Notes: generated by a model not told the origin, from the sequence alone. Positions 54,979-64,000 are shown, counted from the first letter of the stretch. The stretch is 64,000 nucleotides of DNA from Bacteroidota bacterium (GCA_016718035.1 JADKEK010000002.1:124001-188000), one strand, 5' to 3'. Translations and numbers: made by a program.

Positions 54979-55860
54979 TTAGTTGAAGTTAATAAAATCT
55001 TTTGGATTAAGGGGTGTTTTTTCATGCCACAGCTCAAAATGCAAATGTGGGCCGGTGCTCATTTCGCCGGTATTACCAATTATTGCGATAACATCCCCAG
55101 CTCTTATGATATTACCCTGCCTTTTTAAAATCTGGCTATTGTGTTTATAAATGCTAATCAAACCATGGTCGTGGCGAATAATAATCACATTGCCACTTTC
55201 AAGATTCCAATAGGAATCTATCACAGTGCCATCCAAACAAGCCTTAATTGGGGTGTTTTCGGGAGCTACAACATCTATTCCATAGTGACCTTCTCTGGTT
55301 TGGAATGAAGCAGTAACTGTTCCCTTTACAGGGGGAAAAAAGTGCAATGATTCCAGGTTTTGCTCGCCAGTAGCGTCTCTTGGGTCAGCCAAACTCAAAT
55401 TAAACAGGTCTTCTCTTGCCACTTGTTCACGCATTGCTTTGTCTATTTCCGACGCTTCACCCACCTTAATATCGCTGTAATCCTGCTTACTTAGGCTATC
55501 AATTGGAGGTAAAGTATCAATTTCACCGTTCAAACGCTTCTGCAAGTTGGCAAAGTAAACCTCATACGACCTAAGCGCAGTAAGCATACTGTCAGTAATT
55601 TTGTTGTTTTCCGCAATTTGTCGGGTGGTAGAAACTTCGCTGTATCCCACTACCAAATTCTTTAACGGCGTAAATACAATTGCCAGATATACCAAAAACC
55701 CGATCACAACAAAGAGGGTGCTGGACAAAATTATCACGTTCAAGGGGCTTAAACGCAACGATGCCTGGACCTCAAAAGTCTTGTCATGCATAAGCACCAG
55801 CTTATATTTGGTGCGTAACCGCTCCAGCCATTTTCTTGTTTTTTTGTTACCTTTCGCCAT
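54979..55860 (-). CDS. M23-family metallopeptidase (LytM domain)
   Basis: 293 residues: a basic cytoplasmic N-terminus, one membrane helix at about 37-62 (NVIILSSTLFVVIGFLVYLA), a coiled-coil-like spacer (about 80-120), then the LytM peptidase domain with GHYGIDVVAPENTPI and the zinc-ligand motif STGPHLHFELWH near the C-terminus. Expected to cut peptidoglycan cross-links in the periplasm. First gene of the operon; divergent from sprE. Confidence 0.92.
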   Translation of the reverse strand: MAKGNKKTRKWLERLRTKYKLVLMHDKTFEVQASLRLSPLNVIILSSTLFVVIGFLVYLAIVFTPLKNLVVGYSEVSTTRQIAENNKITDSMLTALRSYEVYFANLQKRLNGEIDTLPPIDSLSKQDYSDIKVGEASEIDKAMREQVAREDLFNLSLADPRDATGEQNLESLHFFPPVKGTVTASFQTREGHYGIDVVAPENTPIKACLDGTVIDSYWNLESGNVIIIRHDHGLISIYKHNSQILKRQGNIIRAGDVIAIIGNTGEMSTGPHLHFELWHEKTPLNPKDFINFN

Positions 55861-55898
55861 TAGTCCTTAAAACACTATATTTTTTACGTTATTTAAAA

Positions 55899-55906
55899 TA
55901 TTTTTG
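55899..55906 (+). promoter_or_regulatory. -7 box of sprE/porW
   Basis: TATTTTTG matches TAnnTTTG exactly, 39 bases before the proposed TTG start of the lipoprotein gene. Confidence 0.45.
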
Positions 55907-55945
55907 CTGAAAAGCTGTTATATATCCGGCATAAAACTAACTACC

Positions 55946-58552
55946 TTGAAACGAAATTCTGTCATATTTACACTAACAATTTTAGCTCTTTTTTTTGTAT
56001 CCGCATGTTCATCAAGTAAAAATGCAGATAAAAGCTTTATCGGACGCAGTGTTGACGACCTTATAGCCCGTGATAATGGCTACTTTAACGCCAGGTTAAT
56101 CATGAAAGAAACGGAGAGTACATTATGGACTGACCAGGCCGAAAATTTTGAAGAAACACTGCCTATTTTTAAATATGGCTCTCAGGAACAAGCTACTTCG
56201 GTTCAGCCTTCCATGGACGAGGTTATAAAAAAATCTTCTTTTGTCATCCAAATGCACAAAAAAAGCAAGTGGGTAGATGATTGTTACTTTTTGATTGGCA
56301 AATCACAGTTTTACAAGCGTAATTATGACGAGTCTTTAACAACCTTCCAGTTTATTATCTCAGAATACAGCAACTTGATTGAAAAACAATCCAAAACTAA
56401 GCGGGTTGCAGAGGATGAAGATGGAGAACTTACTTTTTTTGAAAAGTTTAAACATCAACCTGTTTCTTCGGAAGCGGGTATTTGGGTAGCCAGAACCTTG
56501 GTAGAAAAAAAACAATACAGTGACGCTCATACCGTAATTAGCGTATTAAAAAGCCGTGAAAATTTTCCTAAATGGTTAATTGGAGAATTATATGCGGTTG
56601 AAGCAGATCTATACATGAAAGAAGGCCAACAAGCCAATGCAATTGAACCTTTAATTAATGCTTTAAAAAACACTACTGATAAAGCACTAATTAACAGATA
56701 CAATTTTATTTTGGCCCAATTGTATACTGAACAAAAAAATATCGATAAAGCATTGGCTACTTATCAGTTGGTTCTAGATAGCAAGCCGGTTTATGACATG
56801 GAATTTTATGCGCAGTTAAATATCGCTAAATTGAGTCTTGCGAATTTTGGTGTATCAGGTGGTGAATCAAAAGAGGAATTAATGGCTTTGCTTAAAGATG
56901 AAAAATACAAAGATTTTTATGGCTTAATTTATTATACACTTGCTGATATTGCATTGGCAAATAAAGATGAAGAAACCGGCATTGATTATTTAAACAAATC
57001 GTTAAGAAGCACTAACGATAGCAAACAAAAAGGACAATCATATTTAAGACTTGCCGACTTGTATTATGCTGATTTGGATTATAAAGTTGCATACGCCTAT
57101 TACGACAGCACAATTAATCAAATTCAGCGCGAACATGAACGATACACTGAAGTGCGCGGACTGCGAGATAATTTAAAATTATTAGTTGACGAACTTTCAA
57201 TTATTGAAACAGAAAAGAAGTTACAATATTGGGCTAGTTTATCAGAAAAAGAATTAGAAAAAGAATTAGCTAAGTTAATTCCGGAGAAGGAAGAAACAGA
57301 CTCACTGGCTACCGATGTATTAAATCCTAATAACGTAAAACCGCTCACCGGTAATCCAACTGAAGGCGATTTTTATTTTTACAATACAAATTTACGCTCA
57401 AGAGGTTTTTCGGAATTTAAAAAGAACTGGGGCACTCGAAAACTGGAAGACAATTGGCGACGTAGCGAAAAAGGTTCATTCAGTGAAGAGGGCTCAACAG
57501 AGCCTTTAGTAGGCGAAGAAAAAACAATTGACCTCAATGCTAAAAATGTTACTACAGAAAAAATTATTGCGAGTTTACCAAAAACACCTGAACAAATTGC
57601 TATTTCGAATGCAAAAATAGCCGGGGCATTATATCGAGCAGGTATTGTTTACAAAGACAATTTCCGCAATAAAACAAATGCAGTAACCATGTTTGAGGAA
57701 AATGTAAATAATTATCCTGCAAATACATTTGAAGTGCAATCACTTTATTACTTATATCGATTAACGCTCAACCCTCAACAAGATAAATACAAGAATTTAT
57801 TATTATCCAAATACCCTGAAACCGATTACGCAAAAATCATTAGCGACCCTGATTACTTTAAACGCGAAGAGGAACGTAAAAACGCAATTGAAGCTTATTA
57901 TACAATTACCTATGATGCTCTGCAGGCTAAAAACTTTGCTGAGGTTAAATCAAGAGCAATCGCTGCAGATTCATTGTTTAAACCCAATACATTAAAGCCA
58001 AAATTCGATATGCTTACTGCACTAGCAGAAGTGGACAGCATTGATGCATTCAAAAATGCATTACAAAAAATCGCTTTAAAATATCCTGAAAATGAAGTAG
58101 GCATAAGAGCTCAGGAAATGCTGGATTATCTGCGCCGAGGCTCGGTAATGGAAGATGCAGGCAAAACAATACCAGTTGCAGCGTATACAATGAATGCAGA
58201 AGAAGAACATTTTTTTATGTTTGTAATGAACTCAACAGGGAAAAATGCCACAACCATGAAAAGTAATATTGCCACCTTTAATGGTTCAAATTTCAGCACC
58301 GATAATCTTAAAATTAGTTCACTCTTGTTAGGTAAAGACAATAGTTTAATTTTAGTGAAATCGTTTACCAATGTTGAGAAAGCCATGGTGTATTATTTTG
58401 CCATTAAAGATAACCCAGGCGTTTTCAAAGAATTAACAAAAGAAGCATTTACACCTTTTATCATATCCAAATCGAATTACGTTCAATTTTTTAAAGTGAA
58501 AGATGTAGAAGCTTACGATGTATATTTTCAGGATAACTACCTAAAGGAATAA
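55946..58552 (+). CDS. sprE: Type IX secretion/gliding lipoprotein SprE/PorW
   Basis: 868 residues from TTG 55946, which gives a lipoprotein signal (IFTLTILALFFVSACSSSK) with the lipobox cysteine. Another TTG 42 bases upstream is also open, but adds residues before the signal. Family landmarks: RDNGYFNARLIMKETES, LPIFKYGSQEQATSVQPSMD and KKSSFVIQMHKKSKWVDDCY. Tetratricopeptide-like helices follow over most of the length. In Flavobacterium johnsoniae SprE and in Porphyromonas gingivalis PorW are needed for type IX secretion. It precedes a class A penicillin-binding protein by 10 bases. Confidence 0.88.
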   Translation: MKRNSVIFTLTILALFFVSACSSSKNADKSFIGRSVDDLIARDNGYFNARLIMKETESTLWTDQAENFEETLPIFKYGSQEQATSVQPSMDEVIKKSSFVIQMHKKSKWVDDCYFLIGKSQFYKRNYDESLTTFQFIISEYSNLIEKQSKTKRVAEDEDGELTFFEKFKHQPVSSEAGIWVARTLVEKKQYSDAHTVISVLKSRENFPKWLIGELYAVEADLYMKEGQQANAIEPLINALKNTTDKALINRYNFILAQLYTEQKNIDKALATYQLVLDSKPVYDMEFYAQLNIAKLSLANFGVSGGESKEELMALLKDEKYKDFYGLIYYTLADIALANKDEETGIDYLNKSLRSTNDSKQKGQSYLRLADLYYADLDYKVAYAYYDSTINQIQREHERYTEVRGLRDNLKLLVDELSIIETEKKLQYWASLSEKELEKELAKLIPEKEETDSLATDVLNPNNVKPLTGNPTEGDFYFYNTNLRSRGFSEFKKNWGTRKLEDNWRRSEKGSFSEEGSTEPLVGEEKTIDLNAKNVTTEKIIASLPKTPEQIAISNAKIAGALYRAGIVYKDNFRNKTNAVTMFEENVNNYPANTFEVQSLYYLYRLTLNPQQDKYKNLLLSKYPETDYAKIISDPDYFKREEERKNAIEAYYTITYDALQAKNFAEVKSRAIAADSLFKPNTLKPKFDMLTALAEVDSIDAFKNALQKIALKYPENEVGIRAQEMLDYLRRGSVMEDAGKTIPVAAYTMNAEEEHFFMFVMNSTGKNATTMKSNIATFNGSNFSTDNLKISSLLLGKDNSLILVKSFTNVEKAMVYYFAIKDNPGVFKELTKEAFTPFIISKSNYVQFFKVKDVEAYDVYFQDNYLKE

Positions 58553-58562
58553 AACAAACTTA

Positions 58563-60851
58563 ATGTCTATCAAAGAACAATTTGCTGTTTACAAACAACA
58601 GATTAAATGGTTTTGGCGTATCTTTTTTATTGGCGCCGGAGTTGTTATGTTGTTTATCATATTATTATCTCTTGGTGTTTTTGGTAAACTCCCATCTTTT
58701 GAAGAACTCGAAAACCCGCGTAGTAATTTATCTACCCAAATTATTTCATCCGATGGTGAATTACTTGGCCGATTTTATCGCGAGAATAGAACCAATGCAA
58801 CGTTTAAAGAATTGCCAACACATCTTATTGATGCATTAGTATCCACTGAAGACAGGCGCTATTACGAACATAGCGGTATTGATGCCAAAAGTGTGATGCG
58901 GGTTATTTTTAAAACATTAATCCTGCAGCAATCTGAATCTGGTGGCGGTAGTACATTAACACAACAATTAGCAAAAAATTTATATGGTCGTCCAACGGTA
59001 AGTAATAAATTCGAACTAGCTGTTACCAAATTAAAAGAATGGGTTACTGCATCTAAACTGGAGCGTCGTTATACGAAGGAGGAAATTATTGTGATGTATT
59101 TAAATACCATCCCATACATTTATGATGCGAGTGGTATTAAAACAGCTTCTAAAACCTTTTTCAATAAATCAGTAAGTGATTTAACGGTTGAAGAAGCCGC
59201 TGTATTAGTTGGCATGGTGCAAAATCCTGCATTTTATAACCCTGTTCGTTTTCCTGAACGCACTTTAGAACGCAGAAATATTGTATTACATGAAATGCAT
59301 GAAGCAGGAAAGTTAAGTGATAAAGATTATGAAGCTACTAAAGCAAAGCCGTTGGTTTTAGATTTTAAACGTCAGGATCATAAATCAGGAAACGGTACTT
59401 ATTTTAGAGAATATTTAAGACAATGGCTTGCCGATTGGGTTAAAGAAAATGAAAAACCTGATGGAACAAAGTGGGATATTTATAAAGATGGATTAAAAGT
59501 ATATACCACCATTGACAGCCGCATGCAAAGTTATGCAGAAGCTGCTTCTTCACAATGGTTAACAAAATTGCAGAAACAATTTGATGGTCACTGGAAAGGA
59601 AATAAATATGAACCCTGGGCTTATCCGTATAGCGGCCGAACAAATCCTGAATTGATTGAAAAATCAATAAAACAAACTGAACGCTATCGCAAAATGAAAA
59701 AGGCAGGTGCCAGTGAGGATGAAATTACTAAGGCCTTTAATACACCGGATACCATGACTGTTTTTTCATGGTATAAAGAAGGTTACGATTTAGATACAGT
59801 AATGACGCCTTATGATTCTATTAAATATGTAAAAAAGATATTACATCCGGGGTTTATGGCAATGGACCCACATACCGGTGAAATAAAAGCCTGGGTTGGT
59901 GGTGTAGATATGCGTTATTTTCAATTGGACCACGTAAAACCTGCACAAGGTCGTCAGGTTGGTTCTACATTTAAACCATTTGTATATACCGCTGCAATAG
60001 CAGATAAAGGTTTTTCTCCTTGTTACCAAATTCCCAATTTACCGGTAACGTTTGAAAAAGGTAAAAAATGGAGTTTAATTAGCGACTGGACACCAAAAAA
60101 CTCGGATGGTTCATATGGTGGAATGCTCACCTTGTCGCAAGGATTGGGTAAATCAGTAAATACTGTAACTGCATATTTATTACGCGAAGTCGGTATACAA
60201 CCGGTAATTGATTTGGCACATGATATGGGTATCGAATCTGAAATTCCTTTCCAGCCTTCCATATGTTTAGGAACACCGGAAGTAACTGTTTATGAAATGA
60301 CAGCAGCGTATTCTGCTTACGCCAATAAAGGCGTTGCTGTGCGTCCCGTTTTTGTAACACGAATTGAAGATAAAAATGGCAATATTATAGCTGAATTCCC
60401 TGCAAAACGTGTAGAAGTAATGCGAGAAGAAATTGCAGCCGTTATGGTTGACATGATGCAATATGTAGTTGATTATGGAACAGGTCAAAGGTTACGCAGG
60501 CCAGAATATGGTGGAATAACCAGTCAGGTAGCAGGTAAAACCGGTACTACTCAGGAAAATACTGATGGTTGGTTTATGGGTATGGTTCCTCAATTGGTAT
60601 GCGGAGTTTGGGTTGGCGCTGACGATCCTGTTGTCCATTTCAGGTCGACTTCATTAGGACAAGGTGCAAATATGGCACTACCTATTTATGGTTTCTTTAT
60701 GAAACGGGTGTACGCAGATAAAACTTTGGGAATTGACCCGGCTGCCAAGTTCCCGCTCTTTGAAGGTACGCCAACAATTGAGTTAGATTGTGGCAAATAT
60801 ATTGATATGCAAAACGACGACTATCAAGATTTAATGGAAGGATACAATTAG
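58563..60851 (+). CDS. Class A penicillin-binding protein (glycosyltransferase/transpeptidase)
   Basis: Makes and cross-links peptidoglycan. 762 residues: one N-terminal membrane helix (about 20-42), a GT51 domain with catalytic Glu96 in STEDRRYYEHSGID and GGGSTLTQQLAKNLYG, then a transpeptidase with SxxK at Ser468 (GSTFKPFVYTAAI), SVN (LGKSVNTVTAYL) and the KTGTTQENTDGWF motif. The layout matches PBP1A. It is likely cotranscribed with sprE. Confidence 0.95.
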   Translation: MSIKEQFAVYKQQIKWFWRIFFIGAGVVMLFIILLSLGVFGKLPSFEELENPRSNLSTQIISSDGELLGRFYRENRTNATFKELPTHLIDALVSTEDRRYYEHSGIDAKSVMRVIFKTLILQQSESGGGSTLTQQLAKNLYGRPTVSNKFELAVTKLKEWVTASKLERRYTKEEIIVMYLNTIPYIYDASGIKTASKTFFNKSVSDLTVEEAAVLVGMVQNPAFYNPVRFPERTLERRNIVLHEMHEAGKLSDKDYEATKAKPLVLDFKRQDHKSGNGTYFREYLRQWLADWVKENEKPDGTKWDIYKDGLKVYTTIDSRMQSYAEAASSQWLTKLQKQFDGHWKGNKYEPWAYPYSGRTNPELIEKSIKQTERYRKMKKAGASEDEITKAFNTPDTMTVFSWYKEGYDLDTVMTPYDSIKYVKKILHPGFMAMDPHTGEIKAWVGGVDMRYFQLDHVKPAQGRQVGSTFKPFVYTAAIADKGFSPCYQIPNLPVTFEKGKKWSLISDWTPKNSDGSYGGMLTLSQGLGKSVNTVTAYLLREVGIQPVIDLAHDMGIESEIPFQPSICLGTPEVTVYEMTAAYSAYANKGVAVRPVFVTRIEDKNGNIIAEFPAKRVEVMREEIAAVMVDMMQYVVDYGTGQRLRRPEYGGITSQVAGKTGTTQENTDGWFMGMVPQLVCGVWVGADDPVVHFRSTSLGQGANMALPIYGFFMKRVYADKTLGIDPAAKFPLFEGTPTIELDCGKYIDMQNDDYQDLMEGYN

Positions 60852-60876
60852 TGCTTGGTAAAAAAAAGATTCTCGA

Positions 60877-60908
60877 GGGCAGCCGTTATTAAACAGCTGT
60901 CCTTTTTT
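60877..60908 (+). terminator. Terminator after the penicillin-binding protein gene
   Basis: A 7-bp stem (GGGCAGC / GCTGTCC, one G-U pair) with a 12-base loop is followed by TTTTTT. It ends 13 bases before the uvrC -7 box. Confidence 0.78.
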
Positions 60909-60921
60909 ATTTTTTGTGCTA

Positions 60922-60929
60922 TACATTTG
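60922..60929 (+). promoter_or_regulatory. -7 box of uvrC, 4 bases from the start codon
   Basis: TACATTTG matches TAnnTTTG exactly and ends 4 bases before ATG 60934. Transcription would start at or next to the start codon, giving a leaderless message as predicted for bshB1. Confidence 0.5.
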
Positions 60930-60933
60930 TAAG

Positions 60934-62739
60934 ATGGATATCGAGGCGTTTAAAAACATAGAAATTAACCTGCCCAATAAACCAGGAGTATATCGCTACT
61001 ACGATAACGACAATACCATTTTATATGTAGGTAAAGCGAAAAATTTAAAAAAGCGAGTATCTTCCTATTTCCAAAAAACCGACCATAGTGCCCGCATTAA
61101 ATTAATGGTTAAAAAAATTAACCAGATAGAATTTACCATTGTAAATTCCGAGTCCGATGCATTTTTATTAGAGAATACACTAATCAAACAGCATCAGCCC
61201 AAATACAATGTCAATTTAAAAGACGGAAAAACCTATCCATATATTGTTGTCAAAAATGAACGATTTCCGAGAATATTTTTCACCAGAAAAAAAATAAATG
61301 ATGGCTCCCAATATCTTGGTCCATTTACTTCGGTGGGAAAAGTGAAATCAATTTTTGAATTTATTAAATCGGTTTTCCCAATTAGAACATGTAATTATCT
61401 GCTTTCTGAAAGCAATATAAAACACAAAAAATTTAAAATTTGTTTAGAATATCATTTAGGCAATTGTAAAGGACCCTGTGAAGGATTGATGACAGAGGCC
61501 GCTTACATGGAAAACGTTCAGAACATAGTTTACATTTTAAAAGGTAATTTGAGTTTTGTAAAAAATGCCTTCAAACAAAAAATTCAGGAACACGTTGAAC
61601 AATTAAATTTTGAAGCAGCTGAGGAAGTGCGGGTCAGATTGGAAAATATAGAAAACTATCAAGGCAGAAGCACAGTTGTAAATACCAATATTGACAACGT
61701 TGATGTTTTTGCATTTTCAGATGCTGAAAGTTTTTGTGTAATCGGGTATTTAAAAATTATTCAGGGTATGATTACCCAGGCAACTACATTGGTGCTTACA
61801 AAAAAGCTGGATGAAACTCCGGAGGAATTGTTACAAATTGCCATTACAGAATTACGCATTCAATTTGATACGAATGCACGCGAAATAATTGTTCCATTTA
61901 AAACTGAATTAAGCGATGATACTATTGTGCAAACCGTGCCGCTAGCCGGAGAAAAAAAGAAGTTACTTGAACTCGCATACAAAAATGCATTATATGTGCG
62001 CGAAGAAAAGTCGCAAGGAAAAGAAAAACGAGACGCACGCAATCAGAACTTACGAATTTTAGAAACCATAAAAGCAGACTTCAAATTACAGCAATTGCCA
62101 TATCATATTGAATGTTTCGACAACTCTAATATTCAGGGGACAAATCCTGTTGCCAGTATGGTATGTTTTAAAAATGCCAAACCTAGTAAAAAAGATTACC
62201 GACATTTCAATATTAAAACTGTTGTTGGCCCCGACGATTTTGCCAGCATGTTTGAAATCGTAACACGTAGGTATAAACGATTATTAGATGAAGCTGAACC
62301 ATTGCCACAACTCATTGTAATTGATGGTGGCAAGGGGCAGTTAGGAGCTGCTGTGCAGGCATTAAAGGAACTTGATTTATATGGCAAGGTGGCCATTTGT
62401 TCCATTGCCAAAAAACTGGAAGAAATATATTTCCCAGAGGACCCTTTTCCGTTGTATATCAATAAAAAAAGTGAAAGCTTAAAAGTAATTCAGCAGCTGC
62501 GTGATGAAGCGCATCGATTCGCCATCACCTTCCATAGATTAAAACGAAGTAAAGCTGCTATAGGCTCTGAATTAAATAATATCAAAGGTATTGGGCCCAG
62601 CACTGTGAAAGAATTGCTGAAAACATTTAAATCTGTAAAAAATGTAAAAACGGCTACACCGGAAGCATTGGAAGCAGCGGTAGGTGCTGCTAAAACGCAG
62701 ATTATTTTAAATTACTTCAATAGCACTACTTCAGCATAA
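60934..62739 (+). CDS. uvrC: UvrABC excinuclease subunit C
   Basis: Makes both incisions in nucleotide excision repair. The 601-residue protein has the GIY-YIG nuclease at the N-terminus (KPGVYRYYDNDNTILYVGKA), a cysteine cluster (CLEYHLGNCKGPCEG), a UVR motif near 200-235, the RNase H-like C-terminal nuclease (IECFDNSNIQGTNPVASMV, VIDGGKGQL) and a final helix-hairpin-helix (LNNIKGIGPSTVKELL). A GTG six codons upstream is in frame but falls before the -7 box, so the ATG is chosen. Confidence 0.96.
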   Translation: MDIEAFKNIEINLPNKPGVYRYYDNDNTILYVGKAKNLKKRVSSYFQKTDHSARIKLMVKKINQIEFTIVNSESDAFLLENTLIKQHQPKYNVNLKDGKTYPYIVVKNERFPRIFFTRKKINDGSQYLGPFTSVGKVKSIFEFIKSVFPIRTCNYLLSESNIKHKKFKICLEYHLGNCKGPCEGLMTEAAYMENVQNIVYILKGNLSFVKNAFKQKIQEHVEQLNFEAAEEVRVRLENIENYQGRSTVVNTNIDNVDVFAFSDAESFCVIGYLKIIQGMITQATTLVLTKKLDETPEELLQIAITELRIQFDTNAREIIVPFKTELSDDTIVQTVPLAGEKKKLLELAYKNALYVREEKSQGKEKRDARNQNLRILETIKADFKLQQLPYHIECFDNSNIQGTNPVASMVCFKNAKPSKKDYRHFNIKTVVGPDDFASMFEIVTRRYKRLLDEAEPLPQLIVIDGGKGQLGAAVQALKELDLYGKVAICSIAKKLEEIYFPEDPFPLYINKKSESLKVIQQLRDEAHRFAITFHRLKRSKAAIGSELNNIKGIGPSTVKELLKTFKSVKNVKTATPEALEAAVGAAKTQIILNYFNSTTSA

Positions 62740-62795
62740 TATTTTTATTCATTTATTGAATAGCTATTTATACGACTCCGAAATCAGGAATGGTA

Positions 62796-62830
62796 TAAAA
62801 AGTGAAGACCGGCAATAAATGCCGGCCTTC
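62796..62830 (-). terminator. Terminator of the gld operon
   Basis: On the minus strand a 10-bp stem with one G-U pair (GAAGGCCGGC / GCCGGTCTTC) and a 7-base loop is followed by ACTTTTT. It lies 31 bases past gldN and 57 bases past the convergent uvrC stop. Confidence 0.85.
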
Positions 62831-62860
62831 GGTTCAAGTATGAATAGAAAAGAAAGTTGA

Positions 62861-63697
62861 TTAAAATTCCCAAAGATTGTGTTCGAAATCAAATATTTGT
62901 TGTTTGATACGTTCACTTTCGAGTACCTGATCAATACCTGAAGTATAGTTTTCGATAAAGCGGTCATACACGTTATCTTCTTTTACGATATAACTGCTGA
63001 ATAAACGCATTTCGAATATATCTTCAAATGTTAAATATCGGGCACTGTTTTTTTCATTAAAAACTTCGTGACGAATTATAATACCTCTAAGGTCAGGATA
63101 ATAAATCCAGAACATTGGTTCAGAACCTAAAGTTTCACCGGTAGTAGGGTCGATACGATCGCGAATCATTGTCAGCCCTATGATGCGAACAACCATAGTT
63201 GATGTTTCTTCATCAAATACCCAGTCTTCTTTAATCTGAATTTTTTGTACCGTTTGGTAGTCGAACTCAGTTTTAATAATTACCGGTTTTTCCTCGTAAG
63301 TTTCTTCGTCCAATATCCATGTAGTATCGGTACGATTAAATTTGATTATTATTTGCTCCAAAGGAAGCTCAGTGCCTTCGCTAAAGTCGTCATAAAGAGG
63401 GCTATAAGCTTTCAATTCACCTGAAACAACTGCATCATAAACAATTTGAACAAAAGGGTCAACCGGCCATGTAAAGGCAAGATTGATTTTTTCCCTGAAG
63501 TCAATATTTCTCCAGATGCGTTTTTCCCAATAAATATCTGCTTCGCGAATATCATCGTAAGGAATTATCTCACGAGTTCCGAGTAATGTTCTTTTATAAA
63601 TACCATCTTGTCTAGGCGCGCTAGGCGTGGTAGGTTGCGCATACATTGCTGTAGCGACTATGAACATTACAAATGATAAAACAAATAATCTTTTCAT
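62861..63697 (-). CDS. gldN: Gliding/type IX secretion protein GldN
   Basis: 278 residues with a signal peptide (to AMYAQ). GldN landmarks: IYKRTLLGTREIIPYDDIRE, ADIYWEKRIWRNIDFREKIN, GLTMIRDRIDPTTGETLGSE and MFWIYYPDLRGIIIRHEVFN. GldN/PorN forms a periplasmic ring with the lipoprotein GldK at the outer membrane, contacting the GldLM motor of type IX secretion. It follows gldM by 17 bases and is the last gene of its operon here. Confidence 0.94.
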   Translation of the reverse strand: MKRLFVLSFVMFIVATAMYAQPTTPSAPRQDGIYKRTLLGTREIIPYDDIREADIYWEKRIWRNIDFREKINLAFTWPVDPFVQIVYDAVVSGELKAYSPLYDDFSEGTELPLEQIIIKFNRTDTTWILDEETYEEKPVIIKTEFDYQTVQKIQIKEDWVFDEETSTMVVRIIGLTMIRDRIDPTTGETLGSEPMFWIYYPDLRGIIIRHEVFNEKNSARYLTFEDIFEMRLFSSYIVKEDNVYDRFIENYTSGIDQVLESERIKQQIFDFEHNLWEF

Positions 63698-63714
63698 ACT
63701 ACTTGAATTTACAA

Positions 63715-64000
63715 TTAACCTCCGATTAATTTAAATGATGTATTTACCGGAACATTTCTACCATCAGGCATTCTAACAGTTACGTTTTGTAACACGATAG
63801 TATCACCAGGTTTTGCTTTTTTCTGGATATCCTTCATGATAGTTGAAAATTTGCTAGAGTTAGAAACGTCAGAAACAACGTTACCTACTTTAGGTGCATA
63901 AATCATTTCAAAGCTGGTAACTGTATAAGGAATCTGGAATACGAAATCCGGATTTTTAACAATTAAACCTTCAGCTGCTTTAAATTCTCCGATTTTAAGC
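63715..64000 (-). CDS. gldM: Gliding/type IX secretion protein GldM, C-terminal part
   Basis: The reading frame is open to the right window edge; 94 residues of the C-terminus are present, from LKIGEFKAAEGLI through VTSFEMIYAPKVGNVV to PVNTSFKLIGG. This matches the last periplasmic domain (D4) of GldM/PorM, the inner-membrane motor subunit that spans the periplasm to the GldKN ring. The N-terminal membrane helix and gldL/gldK should lie beyond the right edge. Confidence 0.88.
   Translation of the reverse strand, partial: LKIGEFKAAEGLIVKNPDFVFQIPYTVTSFEMIYAPKVGNVVSDVSNSSKFSTIMKDIQKKAKPGDTIVLQNVTVRMPDGRNVPVNTSFKLIGG

Noticed and set aside
1..64000. CRISPR arrays, tRNA or rRNA genes, insertion sequences, prophage
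   Set aside because: No spaced direct repeats, cloverleaf sequences, transposase or phage genes were seen in either strand.

Overview
The window comes from a Bacteroidota chromosome. The evidence is the type IX secretion/gliding genes (gldM and gldN at the right edge, a SprE/PorW lipoprotein, a PorV/PorQ-family barrel), secreted enzymes ending in type IX sorting domains, bacillithiol synthesis (bshB1), a long-tailed ribosomal protein bS16, low G+C content, and the Bacteroidota promoter -7 box TAnnTTTG in front of many genes. The mix resembles the Saprospirales/Chitinophagales/Sphingobacteriales part of the phylum, but the sequence alone does not fix the genus. I see no tRNA, rRNA, CRISPR array, insertion sequence or prophage.

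Layout. 1-8 kb holds a truncated OmpA protein with calcium-binding TSP3 repeats, thiol redox genes (trxB, a GPx-like peroxidase, bshB1), the ribosomal/tRNA operon rpsP-rimM-trmD-rplS on the minus strand, and a ClC channel. 7.7-23.3 kb is a 13-gene, tightly packed minus-strand operon for a surface polysaccharide: Wza-like exporter, Wzz-like co-polymerase, MBOAT acyltransferase plus SGNH partner, Wzx flippase, Wzy-like polymerase, one GT2 glycosyltransferase, a frameshifted propeller-like protein and five sulfotransferases. The predicted product is a sulfated and acylated exopolysaccharide or capsule. 23.4-29.8 kb is housekeeping (metG, LD-carboxypeptidase, DUF3108 protein, a frameshifted UPF0104-type membrane protein, ruvC, HIT, greA).

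29.9-38.6 kb is a three-gene operon: TonB-dependent receptor, a 1293-residue secreted protein and a PorV/PorQ-family barrel. It is followed by a D-2-hydroxyacid dehydrogenase, ksgA, an ECF sigma factor with a membrane-anchored partner, and a type IX-secreted metalloprotease. After a 628-base gene-free stretch with an operator-like palindrome comes the conserved pdxA-DUF177-rpmF-fabH-efp-accB-accC run (45.2-50.7 kb). purT and a five-gene minus operon (M23 peptidase, bactofilin, AtpZ, AtpI-like, M1 aminopeptidase) follow. The right end carries sprE/porW, a class A penicillin-binding protein, uvrC, and the end of the gld operon (gldN, gldM).

The most unusual items are: the sulfotransferase-rich polysaccharide locus with only one glycosyltransferase; a 19-nt exact repeat found between the stop codon and terminator hairpin of two unrelated genes; two single-base frameshifts, one at a T8 homopolymer; and genes whose promoter -7 box sits 4 bases from the start codon, implying leaderless mRNAs. 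All family names are from reading motifs; no database search was run.
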